A stretch of 64,000 bases of DNA from Symbiodinium microadriaticum (GCA_001939145.1 LSRX01000180.1:377021-441020); one strand, 5' to 3'. Positions 20,031 through 32,342 are shown, numbered from the stretch's first letter. The notes: generated from the sequence alone by a model not told the origin. Made by a program: numbers and translations.

Positions 20031-21659
20031 TCCCGAGCTCACGCTGTTGGGGAAAAACGTTTGAAAACAGCTGGCAGAAAAGCTACGTGGGCATAACTGT
20101 TCTCACGCTGACTACACGTAGAGTGGCATAAACTCATTCGGCCCTCTTGAGGACATCTCACTAGGTGACGCCCTGTTTTTCGACACCGCCTTTTCCTCTG
20201 CCCCTGTCAATGGTGCCTCGGAGATGCAGAAGAATGTAGACCTTTTGTTTTTGGTTCCAGCGTTTAGGAAGAGGCTGAGCACGGAATTCATGAAGCATTC
20301 GAATTGCAGGTGCCTCCTAAGCCAAGCCCTCAGCTGAACGCCTGGGTTTTGCGGGGGTTCGACGAAGCCCAAGATAAGCAGCCGTCGTCAGGGTTCCTGT
20401 CAGCCCAACAAGGCAGTCTTCCTCGCCCCGAATCGGCCATCGCTCATAGCTATGAGTGGGTTCATGTATTTATGGAGAACTAGTTGAGAGACATTGTTGC
20501 CTGCAGCTGCAGATGAGGAGCGAAAGAGTACTTCTGCCTCATTGCGGAGAAAGCCATACGAAACTTGGCAACACGGGCTCCCTGTTAAAAGTTAGTTGCA
20601 GTTGCAAGAATCGCCAAGCTGCACCTCTGCCCTAGGAGTTTGGTTTGAATGCTGCCGATTCTCCGTCTAAGTCTCAATGCGGTTTAATCGAGATGGCAGC
20701 CGTGCTTGTGGAGGAAAGGGGCACCGAGATCGGCGAGTCAGTGCCCGCAGCATGGCTTCACCATGGCAGGAGTGCAAAACACGCACTCAGCACATGTTGT
20801 GGGGCCGATTCTACAACGTGTGATCGAGCTTTTACTGCATTATAACGTGTCCTGCAAGACACTTCGTTATTTGGTTGCTGTGGACTGCCACACGAGGCCT
20901 TTCTGACCCTAAACCTACACGAAAACCCTAAACGCGAAGCTTACACAAGAGATGACAAAGAAACCAGTATTGTCATGAGGTGCAGATGCCCAAGCCGACT
21001 TCTACTATGCCTCGGTGTTACAGCTGGGTACCAAGGACGGCAGGCTGCAAGGGTTTGAGCCGGAGCTACGGCTACTCACTCATTTTGTGGATATTGCCTT
21101 CTGGATTTTCTGTTTCGGTGCTGCCTCAACGCTTCTGACACTCTAGTCTGCGATAATATACTATAATGTACTAGAATGCAGTATCATTCTGGCATGAGGA
21201 CAGTCATGACAGGGCCACGCTCGACGACGCCGAAGTGGATGCTGACATGAAAGAGCAGATTCTAGTCTGTCCCCTGACAGAGATGGAAAAGCTTATTGCG
21301 TCAGTCGTAGATCAGGTGTACGAGTACATACATTCCACATGCTACCGTTCGGGAACACCCAGGCTCCATCGCTGAAGCGAATTGCCTTTACTGCACGCAG
21401 GACTGTGTGGTCTTTGTCGGGGATGTGCTGCGTTTGCCGGTATAGTCGCGATTTCGGCATCTACTGTAAGGATTTCTCTTTGAAAGAAGCATCGACAGCC
21501 AGCCATTTACTTTCTGTGAACACAACAAATGTCGCATGCAAGGGCTGGATCACTAGGCAACAGGTCGGAATTTATGCAAGCGTCTTGGTCAAAAAGCATC
21601 TGCACGCGTTGCGTCCGTATGCCCGTTTGTGAACATTGAGTGTACAAAGTACAAAGATT
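20031..21659. other. Non-coding, nothing recognised
   Basis: Short frames only. A TATAC-type patch lies at about 21155-21185 and a short telomere-like piece at about 20905-20935. Confidence 0.4.
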
Positions 21660-21668
21660 ATGTATATA

Positions 21669-21704
<36 letters not shown>

Positions 21705-21921
21705 TGTATGTATATTTATATATACATACACATGCAGACACACACACATATTTACATGTACATGCAAGTGCATGCATGAACATGTGTATATCTTATAGTC
21801 TAGATCTACCTACCTACCTACCTTCCTACCTACCTACCTACTTACCTACCTACCTACCTACCTACCTACCTACTTACCTACCTACCTACCTACCTACCTA
21901 CCTACCTACCTACCTACCTAC
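21660..21921. repeat. (TATG)n and (CTAC)n microsatellites abutting the gap
   Basis: TATG repeats lie at 21676-21715 and an almost pure CTAC run from 21807 runs into the N gap. The gap was probably caused by this repeat. Confidence 0.95.
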
Positions 21922-22761
21922 NNNNNNNNNNNNNNNNNNNNNNNNNNNNNNNNNNNNNNNNNNNNNNNNNNNNNNNNNNNNNNNNNNNNNNNNNNNNNNN
22001 NNNNNNNNNNNNNNNNNNNNNNNNNNNNNNNNNNNNNNNNNNNNNNNNNNNNNNNNNNNNNNNNNNNNNNNNNNNNNNNNNNNNNNNNNNNNNNNNNNNN
22101 NNNNNNNNNNNNNNNNNNNNNNNNNNNNNNNNNNNNNNNNNNNNNNNNNNNNNNNNNNNNNNNNNNNNNNNNNNNNNNNNNNNNNNNNNNNNNNNNNNNN
22201 NNNNNNNNNNNNNNNNNNNNNNNNNNNNNNNNNNNNNNNNNNNNNNNNNNNNNNNNNNNNNNNNNNNNNNNNNNNNNNNNNNNNNNNNNNNNNNNNNNNN
22301 NNNNNNNNNNNNNNNNNNNNNNNNNNNNNNNNNNNNNNNNNNNNNNNNNNNNNNNNNNNNNNNNNNNNNNNNNNNNNNNNNNNNNNNNNNNNNNNNNNNN
22401 NNNNNNNNNNNNNNNNNNNNNNNNNNNNNNNNNNNNNNNNNNNNNNNNNNNNNNNNNNNNNNNNNNNNNNNNNNNNNNNNNNNNNNNNNNNNNNNNNNNN
22501 NNNNNNNNNNNNNNNNNNNNNNNNNNNNNNNNNNNNNNNNNNNNNNNNNNNNNNNNNNNNNNNNNNNNNNNNNNNNNNNNNNNNNNNNNNNNNNNNNNNN
22601 NNNNNNNNNNNNNNNNNNNNNNNNNNNNNNNNNNNNNNNNNNNNNNNNNNNNNNNNNNNNNNNNNNNNNNNNNNNNNNNNNNNNNNNNNNNNNNNNNNNN
22701 NNNNNNNNNNNNNNNNNNNNNNNNNNNNNNNNNNNNNNNNNNNNNNNNNNNNNNNNNNNNN
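21922..22761. other. Assembly gap of 840 Ns
   Basis: Undetermined bases flanked by CTAC repeats on the left and GTAC/GTAT repeats on the right. The real length is unknown. Confidence 0.99.
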
Positions 22762-22925
22762 TGCAATGTAATGTAATGTCATGTAACGTACGTACGTACG
22801 TACGTACGTATGTGTGTATGTATGTATGTATGTATGTATGTATGTATGTATGTATGTATGTGTGTGTATGTGTATTGTATAAGTATGTGTATGTATGTAT
22901 GCATGTATTTATATATATATATATA
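22762..22925. repeat. (GTAC)n/(GTAT)n/(TA)n microsatellite
   Basis: ATGTA units, then GTAC, then GTAT repeats, then TA runs, directly after the gap. Confidence 0.95.
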
Positions 22926-24298
22926 GACATATATGTATATATACATGAGTGCGTGTGGACGCCTGCATGTCCAAAGCTCGAAAGCTCGGTACCTAAAACG
23001 GGCCGTGCAAGGAGCCCGATCAAGTTGCGCTCTTCGTGTCCGCCGCACGCTTCAACCACTCCTGTGCGTGCCGCGTCGTGTAAAGTGCGGAGATCTTCTT
23101 GTTTTGACTTGTCCTACCCACCAAGAAGATTTGGATTTCATGGCTTGGGGTGCTAGCATCCATCAAGTCCAGGTGTAAAGGCCCTGATGCTTCCTGTTCG
23201 GGCTTGGGAACAAGGCATAGAACCTCCGGGCGTAAGATCTTAATTGTCATGTGCTCCTGCAGTGACTCTTACACAGCAGCAACGGCATAGGTACATGAAC
23301 AAGGGATCCTTTCACGACCACTTGTCATATCTTGAAGTGCAACCTGAATCAAAGACCCCTGTTCATCGGTACAGCCAAGACCGAATGCTAGCTTCGACAG
23401 CAGCCGCGGGTCGCACCTCGGCTTGACATGAGAATACTGTCCCAGACTCGGTGGATACTGCCACAGAAATCCATGCAGCTGACGGGTCATGGCTGCTTTG
23501 TGATGATGGATCAAGGCCCCTCCCCAGCAAATCGCTTGAGACTGCCACCCGACCATGTTATTCCCGACAACACCGCCACAGCTGTGACCTCGGTTCGTTG
23601 GTCGATGGGTTAAACTACCCGCGCCCCCCAAGTGCCAAGGTATAACTGGCAAAGCTGGTACCTGAAAGCTTGGCAGTGTACAAAAACAATAATACGCGTG
23701 ATAATTCAGAAGCCCAGGCTTTTGGTGAAGGCCCTTGTGGCAATCCCAGCTGGGGAGGAGGCCTCAGCCAAAACTTCAGACACTTCATGTTGCTTAGTCA
23801 TTGCTTGAGCCACACTGGTCAATTAGTTGTTCTTAAGACAACAGGAATATAGGAAGCTTGGCATTGCAAAGCAACAAGGGGTGACAATCATGATCGTGCG
23901 TACGAGGTGACTCACACATTCTGGGACAGCCGCCTTTGTTCTTCCAAGGTGGCATGCAAAACCCAGATGTCCGGAGCCTGCAAAAAAGCTAGGACCCGCC
24001 ATGTCTCTTCTGAGCCCCGTGACCCGTCCGATCCCTTCGACTACATAGTCTAGCGTAGTTGGAAGGAGCCGCAGGGGAGGTTGATGGTTGAGGCCCCAAA
24101 CCTTGAATCATAAGCCACTGCAGCAAAAGGGAACAAGGCCAAGATTGAAAGAGAGAGATAGGGAGATAGGGCGTAGGGGACCGCCTTTTAGAGTCCCGGT
24201 TGCGTTGATCGGGTTGACAGATGCAGTCTGAAGTCTGTTGTTAGTCACGTAGAACAGTGAAGATGCAACCGCGGAGAGGCAGGGACACGAGATCGGCG
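22926..24298. other. Non-coding, nothing recognised
   Basis: Frames at 23269-23652 (-) and 23428-23645 (+) overlap each other without family resemblance. Confidence 0.4.
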
Positions 24299-24360
24299 CC
24301 TAAAACTCCAAAACCCTAAACCCCTAAACCCTAAAACCTAAACCCTAAACCCCAATGGAC
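24299..24360 (-). repeat. Telomere-like CCCTAAA cluster
   Basis: About six perfect or near-perfect CCCTAAA units over 60 bases, in the minus orientation. Confidence 0.8.
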
Positions 24361-26377
24361 CCCTAAGCCTGGTCCTTCCCGAAACCCTGAGCTCGGCCAG
24401 GTGACAGTAAGCTATCTTCCCGGCGAGCTTCTGTCCGAGGCCCCGCTTGGACTCAGAATTTGGACAAGGTGCTGTTAAAGAGTATAAAAGAGTATAAAAT
24501 ATTTAAACAGGTTATATATATATATATATGTTAATAATATGTATATCAATCAATCTATATATATATATATATTAATGTATATATTACATGCTCATGTATG
24601 TAACATAGCCTGTTAGTATTATACTGTGTATACAGGCAATAGACATATGTGTATACATCTATATACGAGCATGTGATCTGGGCTGCGTTGAAGTTTATGT
24701 GGCAGGCGTGGTACTTTTGATTACCAGATGTTTTCCGGAATCATGCCAAGGGCTAAACATACCCAAACTGCAGCGTTTTGATGAAAGCTTTCGACACATG
24801 TCCGTCAGTAGCCCCCATTCCCCTACTCCGAAAGCAAGAGAGGGGAGAACGGCAGGGAAAAAAAGGGGCGCCGGCCTTATGTGCAGCCCTCTTTATTGCG
24901 GCCTCTTCCAGGGTGTCGGCAAGAGACGCGAGCGCCTCCTCAACGGTCGTGGCTTTCACTGCAGGCCATTGGAGAGGAGTTTAAGTTTGTTTTCTGTTTA
25001 GGGCGCGGGGGTTCGGTGCAGAATCTCAGCCAGTGCTGAGCTTCAGAGCGTGGGTGGACTCGGGCCCAACTACAAAGAAGAGCAGAAGAAGTTGCAGAAC
25101 ACGAAGTAGAACCTGAGAACCTGCATCCACCATCATCGTTGCGCCGAGGGATCGGTGTGCCTAGGCCTTCGAAACTGATTGGGTTAAGAGGGGGGTTCCG
25201 GGAGGTGAGGATTTCCTCAGAAGCCTCTGCAATCATCTGCAGACCTACCTTGTTCCGTGCTAAAAGCAGCGAATCTTCGTGCACACCGAAAAAAAACCTC
25301 ATCTCCAGTAGGCCAAGATTGTAGGGAGCTGCTGCAGCCGCCGTGCCAAACCCCCAGGGTTTGAGCTGACTCTTTGGGCCCGCGAGTTCCCAATTCTCTG
25401 TCAAGTCGTCTATTCCCTAGAACCCTTCTTCCCTGAACGGCTTTAGGGTTTAGGGCTGAACCCTGAACCCTGTAGAGCCCCTGTAGATAGACTATAGAGA
25501 CCCTGTAGAGACCCTGTTAGAGCATATTCCGCCCGACAGGTGCCTTCGATGTCAAGAGGAAAGTGGGGAGAGCAGCCACCAGTGAGCGCAGATCGAGCTA
25601 GGTCTTGCAGACTTCGAGTCCGAAGGGCTACCCGGAGATCCCAATACACCCCCCCAGTTAAGGAATGCATAACTTGAATCATCATATGATAAGGCTTGTT
25701 AAGACTCCTATATTTTAAGGTATATTCCCTAATTGATGGATTAAGGAATCTGTCTTAAACAGTACTGTAAGGGCCTCATATCATGGTTTAAATGTAAATC
25801 CTGAATCAAGGGATATTGGGATCTCGAAATAATCACGGCTTTCAGTTCGGGCTTGGGGATCATCGTTCAAGCTTAGGGTTTAGGTCTAGGGCCAAATCTT
25901 TATTTCTTGTTGGATGGCACATGTTCTGTATGTTTTACTGGTCTCGGTAGTGGAGGGTAATGGCCATGCTCCAGAAAGGTCGTGCAGTGTAACGGTAGCA
26001 TGTGCTGAGCTTGCACAAGGTGCACGCCCACCGATCGCCACAGCATAAGCGGCTGCGCCCAAAAAAGTGATTTTCTCTTGTGCTTCTGGGAGCTGGCACG
26101 GAGTAGGAGTACAGCACCTCTTAGACGGAGAGGTGTAGCAATCTACATTGGAGAATGGAGAATGTGCGATGGTGCAAAGGATTCACCACCACAAAACCTG
26201 AGTCTTGTCACATCATTGCACGGCTTACTGAGGACGTCTACATTCATCGAAGCAGTCTCCCGGCGAGTATTGTGGTAGGGAAGTGAGGGATCGAGAGCCG
26301 CCAGACGCATGCGGGGTCGGGCTTCGCCGTGTCGCGCAATAGGAGCTTTGCATCCCCCGAGAGCCCAACACCACTTC
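24361..26377. other. Non-coding, AT microsatellite and repeat relics
   Basis: TA runs lie at about 24512-24572. Telomere-like words lie at 25442-25460 and 25873-25885. A TTAAGGAATG / AAGGTATATTCCCTAA imperfect inverted pair lies around 25659-25735. Overlapping frames at 24940-25404 (-) and 25139-25324 (+) cannot be told apart and no family was recognised. Confidence 0.4.
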
Positions 26378-26439
26378 ATTAAGGAATACACGTCAACTCA
26401 CAATATCGATCCCCCATTGTTTAAGGTATGTTCCTTAAT
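26378..26439. mobile_element. Short inverted-repeat element
   Basis: ATTAAGGAATACAC at the left pairs with GTATGTTCCTTAAT at the right (12 of 14). The AAGGAATATA-type word also occurs in the elements at 48767-48867 and 60892-60979, so these may be related. Confidence 0.45.
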
Positions 26440-26750
26440 AAAGGGGTATGTTCCCACTGAACAGGCACCGCCTACCAGAGGAAAAGCAAGAGCACACATT
26501 CGTCGAAGGTCCAGCAGTTGACAAGACCACATGGACACCCTAAAAAGGGCCCTAATTGGGGTTATGATACTAATGGGTCTATAAAAGAACTACTTACTAA
26601 GTCCCGCCAGGCAGAGCAGTTTTTGTCCCGCGCACCGGTGGCGCCAAAAGCTGCTCCATCTGAGCAAAGAAGTCCTGGTCTTACCCTTTGAGGTGTTTTG
26701 GAAGTCCCCTTCCTGCGTTCTCTTGCCTTGATCTTGCCTGAGGTGCCGCA

Positions 26751-27059
26751 GTGCCTCAACGACATGCAGCGGTCCCGCAGCAACAGCCCCAGGTCCAACA
26801 GGCCCAGCAACTGCAGCGGCAGTTGCATCCACAGACATACGCTGCACAGCCACAAGTGGCAAAAGACTCCAGGAACAGGCAGAGCCGGGCACCGAGCGGC
26901 TCGCAGCGCCATTCGAAGCAAGGGCTTGAGGCTTCTGCCCCAAAGACAGGGCAGGATGCACAAGTTCAGGGCCGAGACGCAGTCCAGAAAGCACAGTGGA
27001 AACGGCTGCCCCGGCTTGTTTGCGGAGCCCAGCTTGCCGATGTTTTGCAATGTCTTTGA
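26751..27059 (+). CDS. Hypothetical Gln-rich open frame
   Basis: This 102-codon frame begins MPQRHAAVPQQQPQVQQAQQ, continues with LQRQLHPQTYAAQPQ, then Lys/Ser/Gln-rich sequence. It may be an exon of a Gln-rich disordered protein. Minus frames are open over similar lengths (26562-27075), so coding is uncertain. No family was recognised. Confidence 0.25.
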   Translation: MPQRHAAVPQQQPQVQQAQQLQRQLHPQTYAAQPQVAKDSRNRQSRAPSGSQRHSKQGLEASAPKTGQDAQVQGRDAVQKAQWKRLPRLVCGAQLADVLQCL

Positions 27060-27594
27060 AAAGGCGACTTTGCACTGCCGCTACGGCGGTGGTAGTGGTT
27101 ACACAACAAGTGGTGGTGTTGGGTGGGTATCATCGTGGTTGTGTTATATTGTTGCAATTGCTGTCTTTTGCCTTGTCTTTAGTTGTTGATACTGCTGCTC
27201 GCTGCTTCGTACGTTGCTGTTGACTTGGTTGTTGGGCTCGGGCTTGTGGCAAGCGCTGCCGTTCTGAAACCAATTATTGCACTAGCTGTTGTTCTTATTG
27301 TTGTTGTCATCTTTGATGGTGATGCTGGTTCTGGTGCTGGTTGTTGCTGCCTTTGGGCTTGTGGACCTTAACAAGTGATGCTGTTGTGGATGCTGCTGGT
27401 GAAGCTGGTGGCACTGGCGAATGTAATACTGCTTGCGTACATGGACAGCTGTGCCATACCGTGTTTACACGTGGTGCCGTTTGTGTAGTCCTGAGAACTC
27501 TTGTGACCGCCGGAGCGAGTAGCAACAGTATTTGCAGTAATAGTGCTGTCGTTGCAGCAGACGCCGAACTCGCAGTCGCAGCAGTTCAGGCATC
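27060..27594. other. GTT/GCT-biased non-coding stretch
   Basis: Triplet-biased sequence (GTTGTT, GCTGGT) leads into the compound microsatellite. Hydrophobic open frames reflect the bias. Confidence 0.45.
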
Positions 27595-28003
27595 GTTGTA
27601 GTAGTCGTGGCCGTTGCAGTCGTAGTCGTCGTTGGGGCAGCTGCAGCAGTAGGAGTTGCAGAAGCACACAGTCGACCGTAGACCTCGTGGTAGCAGCAGT
27701 AAGAGAAGTCGTCGTCGTCGTCGTAGTAGTAGTAGTAGTAGAAGTCCTAGTCGTAGTGGAAGTGGTAGTGGTATTGGTATTGGAAGTGGCAGTGATAGTG
27801 GTAGTGGTGGTGGTAGTAGCAGCAGCAGCAGGAGTAGGAGTAGGAGCCGGAGCACCGGCAGGGACAGTAGCAGGAGTAGGAGTAGTGGTTGTAGTAATGG
27901 CTGTAGTAGTGGTAGTAGTAGCAGTCGTAGTAGTCATAGTCGTAGTCGAAGTCGTAGCGTCGTCGTAGCCGTAGTCGTAGTCGTAGTCGTAGTCGTAGTC
28001 GTA

Positions 28004-28082
<79 letters not shown>

Positions 28083-28094
28083 CAGTAGTAGCAG

Positions 28095-28141
<47 letters not shown>

Positions 28142-28192
28142 ATAGTAGTAGTAGTAGTAGTAGTAGTTGTTGTTGTTGTAGTAGTAGTAGTG

Positions 28193-28250
<58 letters not shown>

Positions 28251-28370
28251 TGGTAGTGGTAGTGGTAGTGGTAGTGGTAGTGGTAGTAGCATGTATGTAT
28301 GTATGTATGTATGTATGTATGTATGTATGTATGTATGTATGTATGTATATGTGTGTGTGTATATCAGCAG
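27595..28370. repeat. Large compound trinucleotide microsatellite
   Basis: GTC and GTA/AGT triplets alternate over about 690 bases, changing from interrupted (27600-27960) to pure GTC (about 28005-28040), pure AGT (28040-28260) and GGTAGT, then switching to GTAT at 28290-28350. Poly-Val, poly-Ser and poly-Leu frames on both strands are artefacts of the repeat. The AGT triplet is the complement of the ACT used in the array at 53.5-55.0 kb. Confidence 0.95.
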
Positions 28371-29967
28371 CAGCAGCAGGAGCAGTAGTGGTAGCGGTGG
28401 CAGTGATACGAGCTGCAATAGCACAAGCAAAGCAACACGACGATCACGCTGTTTTGCCGGGTGACCTCTTGTCAAGACTTTAAGAGATCCTATTCAATTC
28501 TGGTATTCTCAGCCGTGTGATCATCTTCGCATCGCCAGGAAGCGCGATGGACCGATTTTTCCCGTCGGGAGCGTGGTGCATCTCGACTTCCAGGGAAAGA
28601 TTGAACTGGCCCGAAAGCCGCAAGCATACACCCTGCGGCAGTGGCACCATTCTCATCCGATCGACCGTCCGGTAGACATTTCAGGAATACCGCCGGGGTT
28701 TTCCTTGTGGTTATACTCAGGCCATTCATGATACTAGCTGCCAGAAATTGTTGTTCGCTCCCGTCGTCTTGCTAACTCACAAAGGAAATGGGTTAGGAGG
28801 CCGCATGCAACGCAAGCCTTGAAAAACCTCGATTGGGGTACGAGTCTCTACATAGAAGTCCCATTCCAAAAACTCTAAAGCCCAGACCAAGAGCCTCAAA
28901 CTCAGCCCCCTGGCATTTAACCGCACTGACAACTACAGCAGAACTGGGGCCATGAGCTGTTCTGATCTTTCGACTTCTTCGGTGACAATAAGATCAACAT
29001 GAAACAAGCAGCATCGATTGCAGCAGCTTAAAGTCCTTCACAAAGTGGGTTCAGGGGTTCAGGGAAGCCCGAGGGGCTTCAAGTAGGACTCTCCTTGTAC
29101 CCTCAAAAAGGGGTAAGTTGTCCCAAACACTGGGTATTTAGGGTCGAAGTGGGTATTTAGGGTCGAAGAGAGGGTAGATGCAGGGTCTAGGGAAGTGCAT
29201 GTTCCATTCCTGGGCAAGGGGCTGTGCAGTCAAGGCAGTACTGGAGCTCTACCAAAGGCCACTGGTCACAGCCCGGTTCTTGCAGTTTGGATTTCAAAAG
29301 CGCATGTAAGGGCCGGGGCTCAGGTGATGTGTTTGTTGCTATTCTGCTGTTCCTCATACATAAGTTGCAATGAAGCACGGGTACGGAAAATGAGAGCGGT
29401 AGTGACGGTAGTGAAAAACCGATGTATTGGTGGTGCTTAAACACACATAAGCTTGATGCTGTGCACACTGTAGAGAAAAGCCAAGTCAGCGATGGGCCCT
29501 AATTCCAAGTTGCAGTCGGTTTTAAGCCAGCATCCCGCCTTCAAAGTGAAATGCTCAGTTTGTCCATGCACCATATGACACACCCGCTGGTCAGTCCGAG
29601 TCCCGGCACGTTTCGTGATCGGCGGTCGGTGTGTCGATGTGGATGCTACTCGGCGTTCGCTGACGCAACATGGCGCAACTCTTGATGTTCGTGTCGGCAC
29701 GCTCGCTTATCCTAACCATGGTGGGTGTTCAATACAAGCTTCTGAGACCGGGCCACTAAGTGTCGGAATGCCCGAATACCTGGCCGGAGTGCACCGTAAG
29801 AGCGAATTGACACGATGATCGAGACACAGGCAGGCACCTGCCACAATGTGGAACGAGACATCGACCGGGGCACGGAACCGAACACCGAGCAACAGATCGA
29901 CCGGAACACCAGAATTGCGGTAAAAGTACCTTGAGCCTTTTCTCTCGCTTGCGGCTCCTTCACCTTT
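28371..29967. other. Non-coding, nothing recognised
   Basis: GGGTATTTAGGGTCGAAG is tandemly repeated at about 29131-29168. Open frames on both strands at 29187-29468 and 29437-29997 have no family resemblance. Confidence 0.4.
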
Positions 29968-30192
29968 GTGTTTTGCGATTCCTTCTCGCAGGTCCATGAG
30001 AAAATAAAAGACGGGAGGTCGTCTATGGATCTATGGGTTTCCAGGCAGTCCTTGCGAAACAGCTCGGATTCCCATGAAGGCAAGTGGGTCACGACTCGTG
30101 TCAAAGCGCTGCATCTGGACGAACATGGCAAAGTGACTGCTTATGCGACTCGCTTGCAAGGCAGCTTTTGCGATGACCAGCATTGCACTTGA
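29968..30192 (+). CDS. Hypothetical exon fragment
   Basis: The last 40 codons read like coding sequence (GKWVTTRVKALHLDEHGKVT, then AYATRLQGSFCDDQHCT and a TGA). An upstream exon is needed because the first codons overlap apparent non-coding DNA. No family was recognised. Confidence 0.28.
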   Translation: MFCDSFSQVHEKIKDGRSSMDLWVSRQSLRNSSDSHEGKWVTTRVKALHLDEHGKVTAYATRLQGSFCDDQHCT

Positions 30193-30553
30193 ACTTTCGT
30201 GTGGCCGTCTTTCCCAAAAAGTTGTCCTGCTGTTGGACAACATGGTAAATGACAATGCTGCTTGCACTTCACTCATAGCACTTCGTGGTCACACACTCTG
30301 AATCCTAAATCCGGTCTGCTTGTGCTCCCTGCTTCAACAGCAAGGACTGCTCGGGCAAGCCTTATGCACTGGCGACGAAGGCGCAAGCAGGGTGATTCAA
30401 CATTGAGTTCGAGGTTTGCATGCATTCGCATGTCTTAGTCGCCTTGTACTCTCTCCCGGGTTGATTTAGCGTCGTTTCGCCTTGTGCTCTTCGACGCCAA
30501 GCTTCTCTTTGCAATGTCCTCACCCGAACTGAAGCAGCTGCACGAAGTGGGGA
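30193..30553. other. Non-coding, nothing recognised
   Basis: No supported feature was seen. Confidence 0.35.
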
Positions 30554-31165
30554 ATGTCATCGATTCTGTTTGCTCTTACTTCGTTCACGTCTTGCATGAA
30601 TATTACTCGTCACTGTTCGGCTGCCCTTCTCACGTACCCAGATGCAGGACAGTTGCAGCTTGCATCAAGAAGTTTTTTTGTAGCAAAACCTTTGCAAAGG
30701 TGCGGGCAGCGCCGCAAAAACTGCAGCAAAAGGCAGTGTTCCCGCTGCCAGCTGCCCACAACTCACTTATCTCCATCTGGTGTGCGCCTGCTGGACTTCG
30801 GTGTTGGATCCGATCTGATCACCCATGTCTTCGAAGCCGAAGCCAAGCCTGAATGCACGAATGAGCGCTGGCAGACAGGTTTCACAGACAGAGTATCAGC
30901 CGAGCAGGCAACGACCGGCCAAGCGCCGCGAGCTGCAGCCGCTGCAGCTACTCCCAAGGAAGCTGGCACAGGGCCACCTGCTGCAGGAACAGCAGTAAAA
31001 GCCTTTGAAAGAAAGGTGGTACCGCCACGCCCGGCACTTAGGTATTCTCTTGCGGCTTCATTGGTTTCCGCTGAAAAACAATCTGCACAGCTGAAACTGT
31101 TGCAAGCTTGGCAACAGCACCAAAGGGGGAACGCAACGCAAGGTTACCCGTACTCGGAGCAATAG
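30554..31165 (+). CDS. Hypothetical open frame, 203 codons
   Basis: A Cys-rich patch (RCGQRRKNCSKRQCSRCQLP) at about residues 49-68 is followed by an Ala/Pro-rich stretch and a C-terminal helix-prone part (SAEKQSAQLKLLQAWQQHQR). The Cys spacing does not match a zinc finger I can name. The end runs into triplet-repeat DNA. It may be a merge of an exon with flanking DNA. Confidence 0.25.
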   Translation: MSSILFALTSFTSCMNITRHCSAALLTYPDAGQLQLASRSFFVAKPLQRCGQRRKNCSKRQCSRCQLPTTHLSPSGVRLLDFGVGSDLITHVFEAEAKPECTNERWQTGFTDRVSAEQATTGQAPRAAAAAATPKEAGTGPPAAGTAVKAFERKVVPPRPALRYSLAASLVSAEKQSAQLKLLQAWQQHQRGNATQGYPYSEQ

Positions 31166-31213
31166 TAGTACATTGGCGGTGCTACTACTGGCCGTGGTTG
31201 CCGCGGTGGCAGT

Positions 31214-31228
31214 GGAGCAGTAGTCGTT

Positions 31229-31260
<32 letters not shown>

Positions 31261-31266
31261 AGTAGG
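31214..31266. repeat. (GTC)n microsatellite
   Basis: About 14 pure GTC units flanked by AGT triplets. Confidence 0.9.
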
Positions 31267-32134
31267 AGTAGTAGTGGAAACTTAGCAGCAGGAGCAGCAG
31301 CAGGTCGTGGTGGTGGTGACGGAAGATGCGGAAGGAGCAGGAGCAGGAATCGGTGGGGTCGGGGGTGCAGCACCCGCTTCAGAGTCCACATCCGTGGCCC
31401 CCAAGGCAACCGTTTCAGTTGCAAGTGCAGCCCCGACCGCACCCGGTCCTAATGAATCTCGTGAGCTGGAAGCCTAGTGATGCCGCACCCATCGCAATGC
31501 CGGCAGGTGGGAGTCGGAGTCGGAGTCGGAGTAGGGGTCGTCGTCGCGGTCGTAACCACTGTGGTCCTCGCCGCCAGTCGTCGTCGTTGATGATGTGGTT
31601 GATGTGACAGCATTGTACCGGGCACCTGCGAGGCTAGCCTGATGCCTCCCCATTTCGAAGCCACAGCATGCTTTCCCCGGCATAGAGATGCATGTCATCA
31701 ACTTCAAGGTGTTGAAGACCTTTCTGCTTGTCTCCGCCGCGAGCTCCTTTCAGAGCTCTGGGAAGTGGCGTGCTGATTCACCTCAGGTGTGGCCCTGCCC
31801 ACAGGGATGGCTGCAAAGATGAAGCAGAAGCAGAAGGATTTTGGTCATGGGGTCTTAGGGGGCCTGGCATTCAATGTAGGACCTAGACGAACAGGTGCTT
31901 GCAGGTAAAGGCTGCGGAGTGTGGAATTCAGAGAGAAAGTTCATGTCTTGAGAGACGGCAGCATTCCGAACACACTGGTCGGAAGCCGCATGACTCAGTT
32001 TCAGTTAAGTCAAAGTGCCCTAGACTTCCTGAGGTCTCACGAAGGGTATCTTGCAGGTTGGACCCGAAACCTTAGAACCCGGGTGGAAGAAGGTGTAATC
32101 TCTGAGCCCTAAGCCCTACATCCTAAGCCATACG
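31267..32134. other. Non-coding, triplet-biased at the left
   Basis: GGAGCA and GTCGGA triplets recur at 31270-31560. No gene was recognised. Confidence 0.4.
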
Positions 32135-32269
32135 GTTGATGGTATTAATCCTGCATTACCCACAATATGATAGATATATATATATATATATATATATATT
32201 TATTTATTTATATACCATAATTCCCATAGGGTAGGTTCCTTAAGGTAATGCAGGATTTATATCGTCAAC
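32135..32269. mobile_element. Terminal-inverted-repeat element, family B copy 1
   Basis: GTTGATGGTATTAATCCTGC at the left pairs with GCAGGATTTATATCGTCAAC at the right, and the match extends inward (ATTACC/GGTAAT). The centre holds a (TA)n/(TTTA)n run. The 101-bp element at 48767-48867 has the same ends and shares ATACCATAATTCCCA-type interior. Confidence 0.8.
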
Positions 32270-32342
32270 AGTATGGTTTGGCAGCTCGAAGTCCCTCAGG
32301 TTGCATAGGAGAAGCTTTAGCTTGAAAGCCACGAAACACCGT

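Noticed and set aside
21629..23059. Open frames across the gap
   Set aside because: They are made of undetermined residues and tetranucleotide repeats.
27656..28483. 275- and 242-codon frames of Val, Ser, Arg and Leu
   Set aside because: Products of the compound GTC/AGT microsatellite.
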